From an uncultured Verrucomicrobia subdivision 3 bacterium (GTDB taxonomy: Bacteria > Verrucomicrobiota > Verrucomicrobiia > Limisphaerales > UBA11358): a stretch of DNA of 38,190 bases. The translations under genes were made by a program, and so were the position numbers. Under the pieces are notes generated by a model that ran no database searches, was not told where the DNA came from, and saw nothing but the letters and a program-made list of their open reading frames with translations. Shown piece after piece: positions 23,382 to 32,145 of this stretch (positions are counted from its first letter, which is position 1; each line of letters starts with the position of its first letter). The stretch lies in contig CAIJGS010000040.1 of the NCBI GenBank assembly GCA_903820285.1, forward strand, positions 1-38,190. The letters run 5' to 3'.

Positions 23382-24718
23382 AGATCATCCTCTCGGTAGG
23401 AAAGCAGTTTCACGCCGTCCAGATTGATGCGCACAATTTCCTGAATGCGCTGGCGCGCGCCGGTCGATTTTACTCTGCCCTCGACCAGTATGCGGTAGGT
23501 CTCCGAACGGGTCGTAACCACCGGTGCCAGTTGCTTGAAAATATCCCGCGTCATGCCATCCACCTTGAACAGCCCGGCAGCATTGTCAAAAAATCCCGAG
23601 GACCGCCGGTAGCTAATGATGGCCTGCGCCAGGTTTTCGTCCACGCCGGGCAGACATTGCAGAACTTCCGCACTGGCAGTGTTAATGTTGATCGCGCCCG
23701 GCTGGGGACCGTCCCCACTCGTTGTGATATCATCCGCAATGTCCGCCAGTAAATTGACATTCACCACCGACCCGCCAGCAGCATCACCTGAGGAGTCGCC
23801 CGATGAGTTCCCCTGCCCGCGCGGAATCCCGCCATTCTGATTGTCCGGCGGAGTCACATCCAGCAGATCGGCAATACTGCTAAACCGGTTCTTGCTGCGA
23901 TATGTCACAATGGCATGGGCAATTTGCGGTGTAATGCCGTGCACCGTCGTCAGAGTCGTCTCATCCGCATTTTGCACATTCACCCGGCTTTCACCGGCGG
24001 CATTGACATTTTTCACGGCGGAATCCACCGTCAGGATCCCCGCCCAGCCCAGATCCTCCGTGGCTACGGAATCCGGATACTTCGGCGGACCGTCCTCGCT
24101 GTCATCCGCCACCAGCAAGCCATTCTGATGATTGTCCCGGCCATAAACCTGGTCGGGCGAGATGGTCCGCACCATGAGCAATTCCCGAATGGTTTGAAAC
24201 GCCCCCAGCCGGGGCATATACGGCGGCCGTAATGACATATAATAGTCCTTCTCCTGATCCGAACTGCCCTGGCCCCTCCAGCCAAGAATGGCCGCGGCAT
24301 TATCCGAGGTCAGCCCCTTGATCTTTTGCAACGTGTCCGAATCCACCGTGTTCAAATTCATGCGGCTCTCCTCGTCCGATACGCCATAAATGACGCCGCC
24401 GCCTTCATCGGTACGGCCGCGATGCATGATGGAATAGGTGCCGCGCCCGAAGGCGACTTCCTTGAAATCAGCGGCGGAATCATAAAACTCCCCGCTGTGA
24501 TTTTTCCGGGAATGACTGCGGTCCTGCGCATTTTTGTAAAGCAGCGCCTTTGCCTTCTCCACGCCCGCCAGCGCCAGATATCGGGCTTGTATTTTGTCCG
24601 CGTAATTTTTGCCAACCATCAGATCCATCCGCGCCGTATACAGCACGCCCACCACGACCAGCGACAGCAATGCCACACACCACAGCAGACCGATCAGGAT
24701 GGAAGCGCGATTCCTCAT
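23378..24718 (-). CDS. gspK: Type II secretion minor pseudopilin GspK
   Basis: GspK caps the pseudopilus tip with GspI and GspJ. From the ATG at 24718 (one base after the gspJ stop) it has 446 residues. The leader is very short, MRNRA, then SILIGLLWCVALLSLVVVGV as the pilin-like helix. Position +5 is Gly rather than Glu, as is usual for GspK. The large globular part carries three helix-hairpin-helix-like segments at about 120-148 (MNLNTVDSDTLQKIKGL), 245-287 (RVNVQNADETTLTTVHGI) and 342-387 (ININTASAEVLQCLPGVDEN). A Gly/Ser-rich insert precedes the third. A longer upstream frame (to 24796) overlaps gspJ and is rejected. Confidence 0.9.
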   Translation of the reverse strand: MRNRASILIGLLWCVALLSLVVVGVLYTARMDLMVGKNYADKIQARYLALAGVEKAKALLYKNAQDRSHSRKNHSGEFYDSAADFKEVAFGRGTYSIMHRGRTDEGGGVIYGVSDEESRMNLNTVDSDTLQKIKGLTSDNAAAILGWRGQGSSDQEKDYYMSLRPPYMPRLGAFQTIRELLMVRTISPDQVYGRDNHQNGLLVADDSEDGPPKYPDSVATEDLGWAGILTVDSAVKNVNAAGESRVNVQNADETTLTTVHGITPQIAHAIVTYRSKNRFSSIADLLDVTPPDNQNGGIPRGQGNSSGDSSGDAAGGSVVNVNLLADIADDITTSGDGPQPGAININTASAEVLQCLPGVDENLAQAIISYRRSSGFFDNAAGLFKVDGMTRDIFKQLAPVVTTRSETYRILVEGRVKSTGARQRIQEIVRINLDGVKLLSYREDDL

Positions 24719-24719
24719 C

Positions 24720-25538
24720 TCAGTTGGACCCTCCATCCGGCGTCGCCCCGCCCGTCCCACTGCCATCACTCGGGGCGGAAGCATTGGCATTGTCATTATT
24801 TGCCACTTCGGCCAGATTCAACCGTGCCACTGTTTTGAAAACCACCGGCGGTTCAATGGTCCTTTCGCCCGTCGCGGAATTCGTCTGGGATTTGGGATTG
24901 GAATCCAGCAGCAAGGTGATGCGCACGGCCTCGGGCATGCCCGTCAGGTTGGGCTGATCCTTCTGGGAATTCGCGGCTTTTTCCTGGCCTTTGACATCGC
25001 CCCACGTGTCGTACCAGTCCACCCCGTCCGAGTATTCGAACCGGACGCCCATGATGTCCCGCGCAATCTGTTCCTTGCCGCCGCCGGACAGCGGGTCGGG
25101 AGCCAATGTGGGATTCCGCCGCCGCCAAAGGCTGTACCGGCCCGTCTCCTCATTCTTCTCCACGTAATAACTCACGTCGCATAGATCGCCTTCCCGGGCA
25201 TGCCGGGGCGTATAATTATGCGTGGCAAAATCCAGGTTGTCCGCCTCCACCTGATCAATCGTCCGTTGCGTGCCCAGAAAGGCATAATCCTTGGACAGCG
25301 GGCAGGCCCCGCGCAGATCGGCCGAAATCAGCGCCACTGCCACGCGGGCGTTTTGCAGCAGGTCGGCCCGCGGCTCAATCATCTTTTTGCTAACCAGCCC
25401 CGCGTTCAGGCACAGATACGCGGCCACCAGAATCAGCGACATCAGGGCCGCGCTGATCATGATCTCAATCAACGTGAAAGCTGCGGCGGCCAAAGGCCTG
25501 CCGCCACTTTCATTCCGTGATTTGTCACCGATTCTCAT
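24720..25538 (-). CDS. gspJ: Type II secretion minor pseudopilin GspJ
   Basis: The 272-residue protein has a prepilin leader (MRIGDKSRNESGGRPLAAAA) and the class III cleavage motif A|FTLIE with the helix MISAALMSLILVAAYLCLNA. The C-terminal region is Ser/Gly/Asp rich (NANASAPSDGSGTGGATPDG). GspJ forms the tip trimer with GspI and GspK. The start at 25538 overlaps gspI as ATGA. The frame can be extended to 25751 but that part is antisense-like Gly/His-rich sequence over gspI. The residue before the cleavage site is Ala rather than the usual Gly. Confidence 0.9.
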   Translation of the reverse strand: MRIGDKSRNESGGRPLAAAAFTLIEIMISAALMSLILVAAYLCLNAGLVSKKMIEPRADLLQNARVAVALISADLRGACPLSKDYAFLGTQRTIDQVEADNLDFATHNYTPRHAREGDLCDVSYYVEKNEETGRYSLWRRRNPTLAPDPLSGGGKEQIARDIMGVRFEYSDGVDWYDTWGDVKGQEKAANSQKDQPNLTGMPEAVRITLLLDSNPKSQTNSATGERTIEPPVVFKTVARLNLAEVANNDNANASAPSDGSGTGGATPDGGSN

Positions 25539-25972
25539 TGAGTGCCGCTTTTCTTCTTCTTGGACTTGTCTTTGGTGCTGCTTTTGGCCGTCGTACTGTC
25601 GTCGCCCGTTTCGAACAGCATTGTTTTCAATTCGTAAATCATCTGGCCCGTGGCCGTGTTTTCCACCACCACCGAGACCTCGTGCAGGCCGGTGATGTCC
25701 GTGTCCGTCACCGTCTGTTTCCAGCGATACGCCGGCAAATCCGTGCCGCAATCGCCCGTCGTCTCGCCATTTTCCAAATCGCCCTCGGCCCGCAAGGTCT
25801 CAATCTGGCCACTCGCAAACAGCGCCGCCGTGGTCTGCCACTGCGATTCCTTGCTCGACTCCAGCGCCGTGGTGATGCCATGCGTCAGCCCCGCCAGCGC
25901 GATGCCCAGAATCAGCACCGCCACCATCACTTCAATCAGCGAAAATCCTGCGTTATGCCGGGGCCTGCCCAT
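25535..25972 (-). CDS. gspI: Type II secretion minor pseudopilin GspI
   Basis: This is a 145-residue prepilin with the leader MGRPRHNAG and a canonical cleavage motif G|FSLIEVMVAVLILGIALAG. The globular part ETLRAEGDLENGE...YRWKQTVTDTDITGLHEVSV matches the strand region that packs against GspJ and GspK. A Lys/Ser-rich tail (SSTKDKSKKKKSG) is an unusual ending, perhaps a flexible extension. It lies between gspH (10-base gap) and gspJ (4-base overlap). Confidence 0.9.
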   Translation of the reverse strand: MGRPRHNAGFSLIEVMVAVLILGIALAGLTHGITTALESSKESQWQTTAALFASGQIETLRAEGDLENGETTGDCGTDLPAYRWKQTVTDTDITGLHEVSVVVENTATGQMIYELKTMLFETGDDSTTAKSSTKDKSKKKKSGTQ

Positions 25973-25982
25973 TTGCCTTGCC

Positions 25983-26579
25983 TTATGGGGTCGTCGTCTC
26001 GGGTTTCGGCTCGATAATCCAGGCCCGCGCGGTGACCGGATTCAGCCGCAGTTTCAGCAAAAAACCCGACCGGTCGCGCAACTGGATCTCCGCCAGATCC
26101 GCCGTGCCATCCGAATAAAAAGCCACACTGTTCTCACTGTCCGCGCTGGCCGGGGTAACGGGGTCACTGGCCGGCGCGGCCGGCGCGGCCTGACTGTCAT
26201 CACCGGCGGTCAATTCCTCCGGGGAGGTGAATTGAATGGCAATCCGCTTATCCAGCTTGCCTTCGCTGCCATCCACATCTTTCAACGGCACAAAACTTTC
26301 GCGCCCCGCCACCATCACCCGCCGCTCCACCACAAAGCGACCTTCCGCGAGATCCAGCTTCACGCGGCAATCCTGGTTAAGCGTAATGGCGCGGCTCGAC
26401 GCCAGCGCAAACGCATCCAGCAATTTCCGGCTCGTGGACCGCAGCAGCGCATCCTCGAACGTGCCCTTCATTTCCGGGACGATCAGCGCGGTCAGCACGG
26501 CAATCAGCAGCACCACCACCATCATTTCCATGAGGGTGAAGGCGCGGCGAAGGCGCTGGCTGTGACCGGTGAAACGCAT
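25983..26579 (-). CDS. gspH: Type II secretion minor pseudopilin GspH
   Basis: The 198-residue prepilin starts MRFTGHSQRLRRA followed by FTLMEMMVVVLLIAVLTALI. Glu at +5 is present, but the residue before the cleavage site is Ala instead of Gly. The soluble part includes FALASSRAITLNQDCRVKLD and FVVERRVMVAGRESFVPLKD, typical of GspH/FimT folds, then an Ala/Pro/Asp-rich insert (SQAAPAAPASDPVTPASADS). The C-terminal strands contain VAFYSDGTADLAEIQLRDRS. It begins three bases after gspG ends. Confidence 0.9.
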   Translation of the reverse strand: MRFTGHSQRLRRAFTLMEMMVVVLLIAVLTALIVPEMKGTFEDALLRSTSRKLLDAFALASSRAITLNQDCRVKLDLAEGRFVVERRVMVAGRESFVPLKDVDGSEGKLDKRIAIQFTSPEELTAGDDSQAAPAAPASDPVTPASADSENSVAFYSDGTADLAEIQLRDRSGFLLKLRLNPVTARAWIIEPKPETTTP

Positions 26580-26582
26580 GGC

Positions 26583-27029
26583 TTACCAGTTGCCAATTTC
26601 CGTGCTGCCGCCATCGGTGGTTGCCGTGTTGGCGGCCCCCTGCGACCAGATGTCAAAGCTCGTCGGATGATGCGTGCCCGGAGATTTGTATTGGAACGGG
26701 TTGTTCCAAGGATCATCCCGCAACTGGGAGATGTACGGCCCGCGCCAGTTTTTGTCACCGTCCGCCGGCGCGGTCACCAAAACTTTCAGCCCCTCGTCCG
26801 TCGTGGGATAGCGGTCCATGTGGACATAGAACCGGTTTACGGCCGATTCCAGCTCGGCAATGTTCGCCTTGGCCGCGCTGATTTTCGCGTCAGTCGTGGT
26901 GCTCATGAACTGGGGAATGATGGACACCGCGAGGATGCCGATGATGATCACCACCACCATGATTTCGATCAGGGTGAAACCGCGTTCACCGCGGCGGGCA
27001 TAATTGGGGAGGATTGCTTTCGTATTCAT
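26583..27029 (-). CDS. gspG: Type II secretion major pseudopilin GspG
   Basis: GspG polymerises into the pseudopilus that pushes substrates through the secretin. The 148 residues show the leader MNTKAILPNYARRGERG, the cleavage motif G|FTLIEIMVVVIIIGILA, and the GspG-specific globular signature: YPTTDEGLKVLV, WRGPYI, LRDDPWNNPFQYKSPG and DIWSQGA. The DPWNNPF region and acidic C-terminus match the calcium-binding loop of the family. It lies 30 bases after gspF. Confidence 0.96.
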   Translation of the reverse strand: MNTKAILPNYARRGERGFTLIEIMVVVIIIGILAVSIIPQFMSTTTDAKISAAKANIAELESAVNRFYVHMDRYPTTDEGLKVLVTAPADGDKNWRGPYISQLRDDPWNNPFQYKSPGTHHPTSFDIWSQGAANTATTDGGSTEIGNW

Positions 27030-27059
27030 ATGACTTGGTTCGGGTAAAAATCAGTGAAA

Positions 27060-28298
27060 TCAGTGGATGGCATGGCTCATCTTGAAGATGGGCAGGAGTA
27101 TGGCGATAACCATGAAGCCGACAATCAGCCCCACCGCCAGAATCAGTGCCGGCGCGATCAGGGAAATCAAGGTCTTCGTCCGCGCGCGCATATGCCGTTC
27201 TTCGATGTCCGCCACCTTCAGCAGCATTTCATCCAGCCGGCCACTCTCCTCGCCCACGGCGATCATCTGCACCACCGCACGCGGAAAAACGCCCAGCGCC
27301 CGCAGCGGTGCCGCCAGCGAATCGCCGCCGCGCGTCTCTTCCGCCACCCGCGCAATCTGCGCTGCCAGCATCCGGTTGCCGATGGTCTGCTCCACAATCT
27401 TCAGCGCCGGCAACAGTGAAACGCCGCTGCGTACCAGCGTCCCCAGCGTCCGCGCAAAGCGGCCCAATGCTGCCGCCTGACAGACGGGCCCGATGAGCGG
27501 CAGCCGCAATTTCGCTTTATCCCAGAGCTCCGCTCCGGCCTCGGTTGATAGATATTTCCAGATGCCAGCCACCGCACCAATGACTCCGACTAGAATAATC
27601 AGCCAATGTTCCGCCAGCAGATGGCTTACTCCCAGCAAAATGACCGTTGGCAGCGGCAGTTCATGGCTCATTTCTTGCAACATGCTGAACAGGCGCGGCA
27701 ACACCACCGTTAGCAGAATCGTGACCGTCACCAGCCCAAAACCCAGTACAAACACCGGGTACGACACCGCCGTGACCACCTCGCCGCGCACTTCATCCTC
27801 ATGCTCGAGCAAATCCGCCAGATCGTTCATAACCTTCGGGAGTAACCCCGCCTCTTCACCCACGCGAATCATGCTGATATACAGCCGACTGAAAACCTTC
27901 GGATGCGCCTCCAACGCGGCGGAAAACAGTTCACCCTTGTTGACCGCCTCGCCAATCTGCCGCATCACCGCCCGGAAGGCTCCGCTTTCCTCGCCTTCCC
28001 CCAGACTCTCCAGCGCCTGCGGAATCGGAATGGCCGCCGCCAGCAGTGCGCCCATTTCCCGCGTGAATGCCGTCACTTCCTTGCGTTTGACCCGGCCTTC
28101 GGCGGGCGCTTCCGGCGCAGCCGGCTGGGCTGCGGCCACCTCCGTGGCCTTGGCCCGGCCCGCCACCGGTTCCAGCAACGAGGGACACAGCCCTCGGCTG
28201 CCCAGCTGTTGCAATGCCGAACGGCGGTCCTCGGCCTCGATCACTCCTTGAACGGCCGTTCCACTGCTCTCAATCGCCTGGTAACGAAACGCGTTCAT
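27060..28298 (-). CDS. gspF: Type II secretion inner-membrane platform protein GspF
   Basis: The 412-residue polytopic protein has the N-terminal FRYQAIESSGTAVQGVIEAE strand region and two copies of the GspF domain. The first has FTREMGALLAAAIPIPQALE with VFSRLYISMIRVGEEAGLLP; the second has FARTLGTLVRSGVSLLPALK with VVQMIAVGEESGRLDEMLLK. Membrane helices lie at the end of each (for example YPVFVLGFGLVTVTILLTVV, and the C-terminal ILAVGLIVGFMVIAILLPIF). GspF connects the ATPase to pseudopilin assembly. Its ATG overlaps the gspE stop (ATGA). The linker at about residues 50-72 is Ala/Pro-rich. Confidence 0.95.
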   Translation of the reverse strand: MNAFRYQAIESSGTAVQGVIEAEDRRSALQQLGSRGLCPSLLEPVAGRAKATEVAAAQPAAPEAPAEGRVKRKEVTAFTREMGALLAAAIPIPQALESLGEGEESGAFRAVMRQIGEAVNKGELFSAALEAHPKVFSRLYISMIRVGEEAGLLPKVMNDLADLLEHEDEVRGEVVTAVSYPVFVLGFGLVTVTILLTVVLPRLFSMLQEMSHELPLPTVILLGVSHLLAEHWLIILVGVIGAVAGIWKYLSTEAGAELWDKAKLRLPLIGPVCQAAALGRFARTLGTLVRSGVSLLPALKIVEQTIGNRMLAAQIARVAEETRGGDSLAAPLRALGVFPRAVVQMIAVGEESGRLDEMLLKVADIEERHMRARTKTLISLIAPALILAVGLIVGFMVIAILLPIFKMSHAIH

Positions 28299-29878
28299 TC
28301 CAATAAATCACCCGAGGACACGCGCAGGATTTCCTCCAGTGTTGTCATGCCGGCGGCTGCCTTTTCCAGCGCGTCCTGGTGCATCGTGACCATGGTCTTT
28401 TGCGCCGCGGCCTTTAACTCGGCGTTCGACCGCTTTTGCAGGATCAAATCACGCAATTCGTTGTTGATCGCCAGCAGTTCAAAAATGCCCACGCGACCGC
28501 GATAGCCTGTCCCGCGACACTCATCACATCCGGTGCCCTGAAATAATTCGGTGCTGATCTGCCCACCGCTGATGGCTTCCAATTGATGGCGCAACGCCGG
28601 CGCGGCCGGACTGGCTACCCGGCAGTGCGAACAGATCCGGCGCACCAGCCGCTGGGCCAGCACCCCTTCGAGCGAAGAGGAAACCAGAAACGGCTCGATG
28701 CCCATGTCCACGAGCCGCGTGACTGCCCCGGTGGCATCATTTGTATGCAGCGTGCTGAACACCTGATGGCCGGTCAATGCCGCGCGAATCGCGATTTCCG
28801 CGGTCTCCGAATCGCGGATTTCCCCCACCATCACCACATCCGGGTCCTGCCGCAAAATCGCCCGCAAACCCGTGGCAAAGGTGAAATTGCGCGTCGGCCG
28901 CACTGGAATCTGCGCCACGCCCGGCATTTCATATTCCACCGGATCTTCAATCGTCAGGATTTTCAGTTCCGGCCGGTAGATGCTTTGCAGAATCGAATAC
29001 AGTGTCGTCGTCTTGCCGCTGCCCGTCGGCCCCGTGGTGAGAAACAACCCATGCGGCTTCGCCACCAACCTGGATAGCGTCGTGGCACGAGCCGGATCCA
29101 GTCCCAGTTCTTCGAGCGTCTGTACGCGATTACTCTTTTCCAGCAGACGCATCACCAGGCTTTCGCCATAAATCGTGGGCATGGTGCCCACCCGGATATC
29201 CACCCGCGCCCCGCGATGATGAATCTGGATGTGCCCGTCCTGCGGCATGAACCGTTCCGCAATGTTCATGTCCGCCATGATCTTGATGCGCGAGACAATC
29301 GCCGCGTGCAACTGCCTCGGCGGCGGCGCGGTCTCCTGCAACAAACCGTCAATGCGGTAACGTAACTGTAAAAAATTCTCAAACGGCACGATATGAATGT
29401 CGCTCGCCCGCTCCTGGATGGCGGTGGAAACAATCAGGTTCACCAGATTCACCACCGTGGGCTCATTGGCCATCACCTCGATGTCATGGAGCGTCTTGCC
29501 TTCCCCGCCCACCGCCCGGCCTGCCGCCATCTTCTCGAGCATCTTCTCAACCGTCACCTGATAGCGTTCCGTGACCGTTTCAACAATTTCCTCGGCGGGA
29601 AAAACCTCTTCCACCACTTCCAAACCCGTCAGCAGGCGGATGTCATCAATCACCCGGGCATTCCCCGGCGTGGCCGTGGCAATATGCAGACAGCCATCCT
29701 GAATCTTGAGCGGGAGAACTTTGTGAAGCTTGACGAAGTCGGCCGGCAGCGCGCGCAGCAGCTCGGGCGAAACCGGAAACTTGGATGCGGCGACGCCGGA
29801 ACCTTGAACCGGCTCCAATTGTTGAATTTTTGGAGCAAAGTCCGTATCCACTTCCATACCTGCCTGATTGATTGCCAT
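28295..29878 (-). CDS. gspE: Type II secretion assembly ATPase GspE
   Basis: GspE is the cytoplasmic hexameric ATPase that powers pseudopilus assembly. The 527 residues include an N-terminal MshEN/GspE-N region (PELLRALPADFVKLHKVLPL), the N2 domain with SDIHIVPFENFLQLRYRIDG, and Walker A GPTGSGKT at about 283-290. The Asp box ILTIEDPVEY, Walker B PDVVMVGEIRD and His box TGHQVFSTLHTNDA follow. The zinc-binding tetracysteine pairs CSHC and CDEC are intact. The ATG at 29878 was chosen over a TTG four codons upstream. It is the first gene of the eleven-gene operon, with a long leader region and no clear Shine-Dalgarno sequence. Confidence 0.96.
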   Translation of the reverse strand: MAINQAGMEVDTDFAPKIQQLEPVQGSGVAASKFPVSPELLRALPADFVKLHKVLPLKIQDGCLHIATATPGNARVIDDIRLLTGLEVVEEVFPAEEIVETVTERYQVTVEKMLEKMAAGRAVGGEGKTLHDIEVMANEPTVVNLVNLIVSTAIQERASDIHIVPFENFLQLRYRIDGLLQETAPPPRQLHAAIVSRIKIMADMNIAERFMPQDGHIQIHHRGARVDIRVGTMPTIYGESLVMRLLEKSNRVQTLEELGLDPARATTLSRLVAKPHGLFLTTGPTGSGKTTTLYSILQSIYRPELKILTIEDPVEYEMPGVAQIPVRPTRNFTFATGLRAILRQDPDVVMVGEIRDSETAEIAIRAALTGHQVFSTLHTNDATGAVTRLVDMGIEPFLVSSSLEGVLAQRLVRRICSHCRVASPAAPALRHQLEAISGGQISTELFQGTGCDECRGTGYRGRVGIFELLAINNELRDLILQKRSNAELKAAAQKTMVTMHQDALEKAAAGMTTLEEILRVSSGDLLE

Positions 29879-30460
29879 GAATAATCCCAAGCTTGAACCC
29901 CGTCAACCATACATAGTTGCGCGGTTGATTCGACGCACAGTAACCCCGAGCGCCGGTGCAACACCATAAAAAACGTTCCGCGACCGCATTTATCCATCAA
30001 TAATCACCTGCCGTCTGACGAAACTAATCGGCCCGCCACTCATCATCTCATCGGCTACTACCACTTTTTCCGGCATTCGTTACGAGATCTTTTGACCACT
30101 GATGCAAAAAAAAGTTCAATCCCATTAATCGATAATGATTAAGCGGACGACAGTTAGCAGGAATAGACACCGTCAGCCATTATATCCTTTGAAATATTTT
30201 TGAGAAAATTCTTCCCGCCCCCGGCCTCGCGGGTCGGCCTGCAAAGATTACAGCCGCTTGCGCCCCAAACACCCCTCGCTTTGCCGATCACGACCGCTGC
30301 CGTCAACCATCGTCCTTCTAGTCGCGGCCGGCCAGATTCAGACGCATGTGAAACCGAGATGATCCACCTTTTAAGCCCCCAACCACGCAAACCCTTTTGA
30401 GGTCGGGAATTGTATTCTGCCATGCTTGCGCAGGCGGCCGCCTTCTTTTCCAAAGCTGTG
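29879..30460. other. Long intergenic region upstream of the type II secretion operon
   Basis: About 580 bases without a credible gene separate gspE from the sigma factor gene upstream. The operon promoter should lie here. On the minus strand a perfect TATAAT occurs at 30184-30179, about 300 bases before the gspE start, in an A+T-rich patch. The sequence 16 bases upstream (TTCTCA) is only a 4-of-6 match to the -35 box. A small inverted repeat TTAATC/GATTAA lies at 30125-30142. The half next to the sigma gene is G+C richer and shows nothing recognisable. Confidence 0.4.
30179..30184 (-). promoter_or_regulatory. Candidate -10 box upstream of gspE
   Basis: TATAAT on the minus strand lies in an A+T-rich patch within an otherwise G+C-rich genome. 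Its -35 partner is weak, and the implied leader to gspE would be about 300 bases. Single hexamers are easily found by chance, so this is only a candidate. Confidence 0.2.
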
Positions 30461-32089
30461 TCAAGCCACCTTAGATGATCCCCCTTTGCGCCGGCTGACC
30501 AGCCAGAGAATAAAGAACGGAATCATCCACAGCAGATTGATCCAGTGCCAGTGCCGGTTCACCGCCTGCGACCAGTGCAGTAACGGATTGGCTTCGATTA
30601 CCTGCCGGGCAAGCTCCGTATTGGCCTGCGCCGCCACGGCGTACTCGCCCAGGGCAAAGCCGTGTGCCAGCGCAAAATCTCCCGCCGCCGCGTTCCAGGC
30701 AAAGGTCAGGCACCCACCAAAGGCCTGCCACCCGATGATCAGCCCGCCAAACAATCCCCAGACCCCCACCGCAATCCCGCCCAGCACACAACCGCCCAGC
30801 GCGAGCCCGCCGATGGACAGCACGCCCACCGAAATCGCCCCCAGACTCACCGGCGCAATCGCCAAAGTCCCCATGGCAAACAGTCCCCCGATGGCACGCG
30901 CCCCCACAGCAATCCACGCTTTGACCGGTGGCCGCAGCATGGCAAAGCGGTCCCCCACCCGGATATGCACCAGCGGCAGCCCCAGCAAGGCAAGCGGACT
31001 GCGATATTCCCACGCCACCGGCGGCAAATTCCCGCCATGTTCGTTGGCCAGCTTTTGGGCCAGATAGGCATGGGCCTGCCGCCGGGATTTCAATCCCAGA
31101 TACAGTATGACCGGAAAAATCGTCAGCACAATGGCCGTGGCAAACACGCCGGACAAATAGGATCGGTCCGCCTGATGACGGGTGCACCACAGCATCACCG
31201 CCGCAAAGGGAATGCATACACCCAAAGTAATGAGCGCGATTTTGCGGTAGAGCGCCTTGATCCCCTGCCGCTCCGCCTCGGATTGCGCACCCGCCAGACT
31301 CATCCGGTAACCCAGATAATTCGGCAGAAAAACCATCACCGGCCCCAGCAAAACGCCGAACACGCCCATGATCCCCGCCGCTTTCGCCGTGGACCCGCCC
31401 TTCACCGCTGCGCCCACCGTGGCCGCCTTCGCCGAAAAACTCAGCGCCGGCAGCGCCGCCAGCACACCCACCGTGAACGCCTTGCCCGGATTCGTCCGCT
31501 CCAGCGCGCCTTCCACAAACAGCCGCACCTGCTCGTGCAATAATTTCCGCCCCCGCGAAAGCCGTTGCTTCACCGCGTCCTCGCTCAGCTCCAGACTTTC
31601 TGCGACCGCCTCAATCGATTTTTGTTCCCGATAAAACAGCACCAGCGGTTCCCGGTAGATTTCCGGAATCTTCTCCAGCGAACGCCAGAGAATGGCCTGT
31701 TCCTCCTGCGAAATCGTATACTCCACCGGCAACGGTTCCGCCGAATGGGATTCCGGCGCATCGTCGAGCGATTCCGCCTCGCGGGCCGGTTCGCGACCCT
31801 CGCGCCGCAGGAAATTGTTGATCCGATTGCGGGCAATGCCGCAGAGCCACGAGCGCAGCTTGTGCCGTTCCCGCAAATGGCCCAAATGATTCCACGCCGT
31901 GATAAACGTTTCCTGGGCCAGATCCTCGCTCTCGCCCAGACTGCCCGTCGCACTGTACGCGAGCGAACAGATCAACGATTGATACCGCGAAACAATCCGC
32001 TCGAACGCCTCGCGCTTCCCCGCCAGAGTATCGCGCACCAGCTCGGCGTCATTGTCAGTCACCACACTCATTCTTTTGGATGTCATCAT
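30461..32089 (-). CDS. ECF sigma factor fused to a C-terminal multi-helix membrane region
   Basis: The 542-residue protein begins with a complete ECF sigma-70. Region 2 (about 13-97) has LICSLAYSATGSLGESEDLA, QETFITAWNHL and LRSWLCGIARNRINNFLRRE; region 4 (about 124-185) has IPEIYREPLVLFYREQKSIE with ESLELSEDAVKQRLSRGRK. After it come several hydrophobic segments (about 203-220, 236-256, 283-301, 311-332). A Gly/Ala-rich stretch with a period of about six residues follows (about 395-455; GAISVGVLSIGGLALGG and similar). A final helix (about 517-532) ends in a basic tail. A membrane-bound sigma factor would carry its own sensor or tether. The signal and target genes are unknown. The type II operon lies downstream on the same strand. 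Confidence 0.85.
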   Translation of the reverse strand: MMTSKRMSVVTDNDAELVRDTLAGKREAFERIVSRYQSLICSLAYSATGSLGESEDLAQETFITAWNHLGHLRERHKLRSWLCGIARNRINNFLRREGREPAREAESLDDAPESHSAEPLPVEYTISQEEQAILWRSLEKIPEIYREPLVLFYREQKSIEAVAESLELSEDAVKQRLSRGRKLLHEQVRLFVEGALERTNPGKAFTVGVLAALPALSFSAKAATVGAAVKGGSTAKAAGIMGVFGVLLGPVMVFLPNYLGYRMSLAGAQSEAERQGIKALYRKIALITLGVCIPFAAVMLWCTRHQADRSYLSGVFATAIVLTIFPVILYLGLKSRRQAHAYLAQKLANEHGGNLPPVAWEYRSPLALLGLPLVHIRVGDRFAMLRPPVKAWIAVGARAIGGLFAMGTLAIAPVSLGAISVGVLSIGGLALGGCVLGGIAVGVWGLFGGLIIGWQAFGGCLTFAWNAAAGDFALAHGFALGEYAVAAQANTELARQVIEANPLLHWSQAVNRHWHWINLLWMIPFFILWLVSRRKGGSSKVA

Positions 32090-32145
32090 ATCGTCGCATG
32101 AGTGGCCCCAAAAGGCGAGCAGGTGACAAAGTTTTGGATTTTTTA

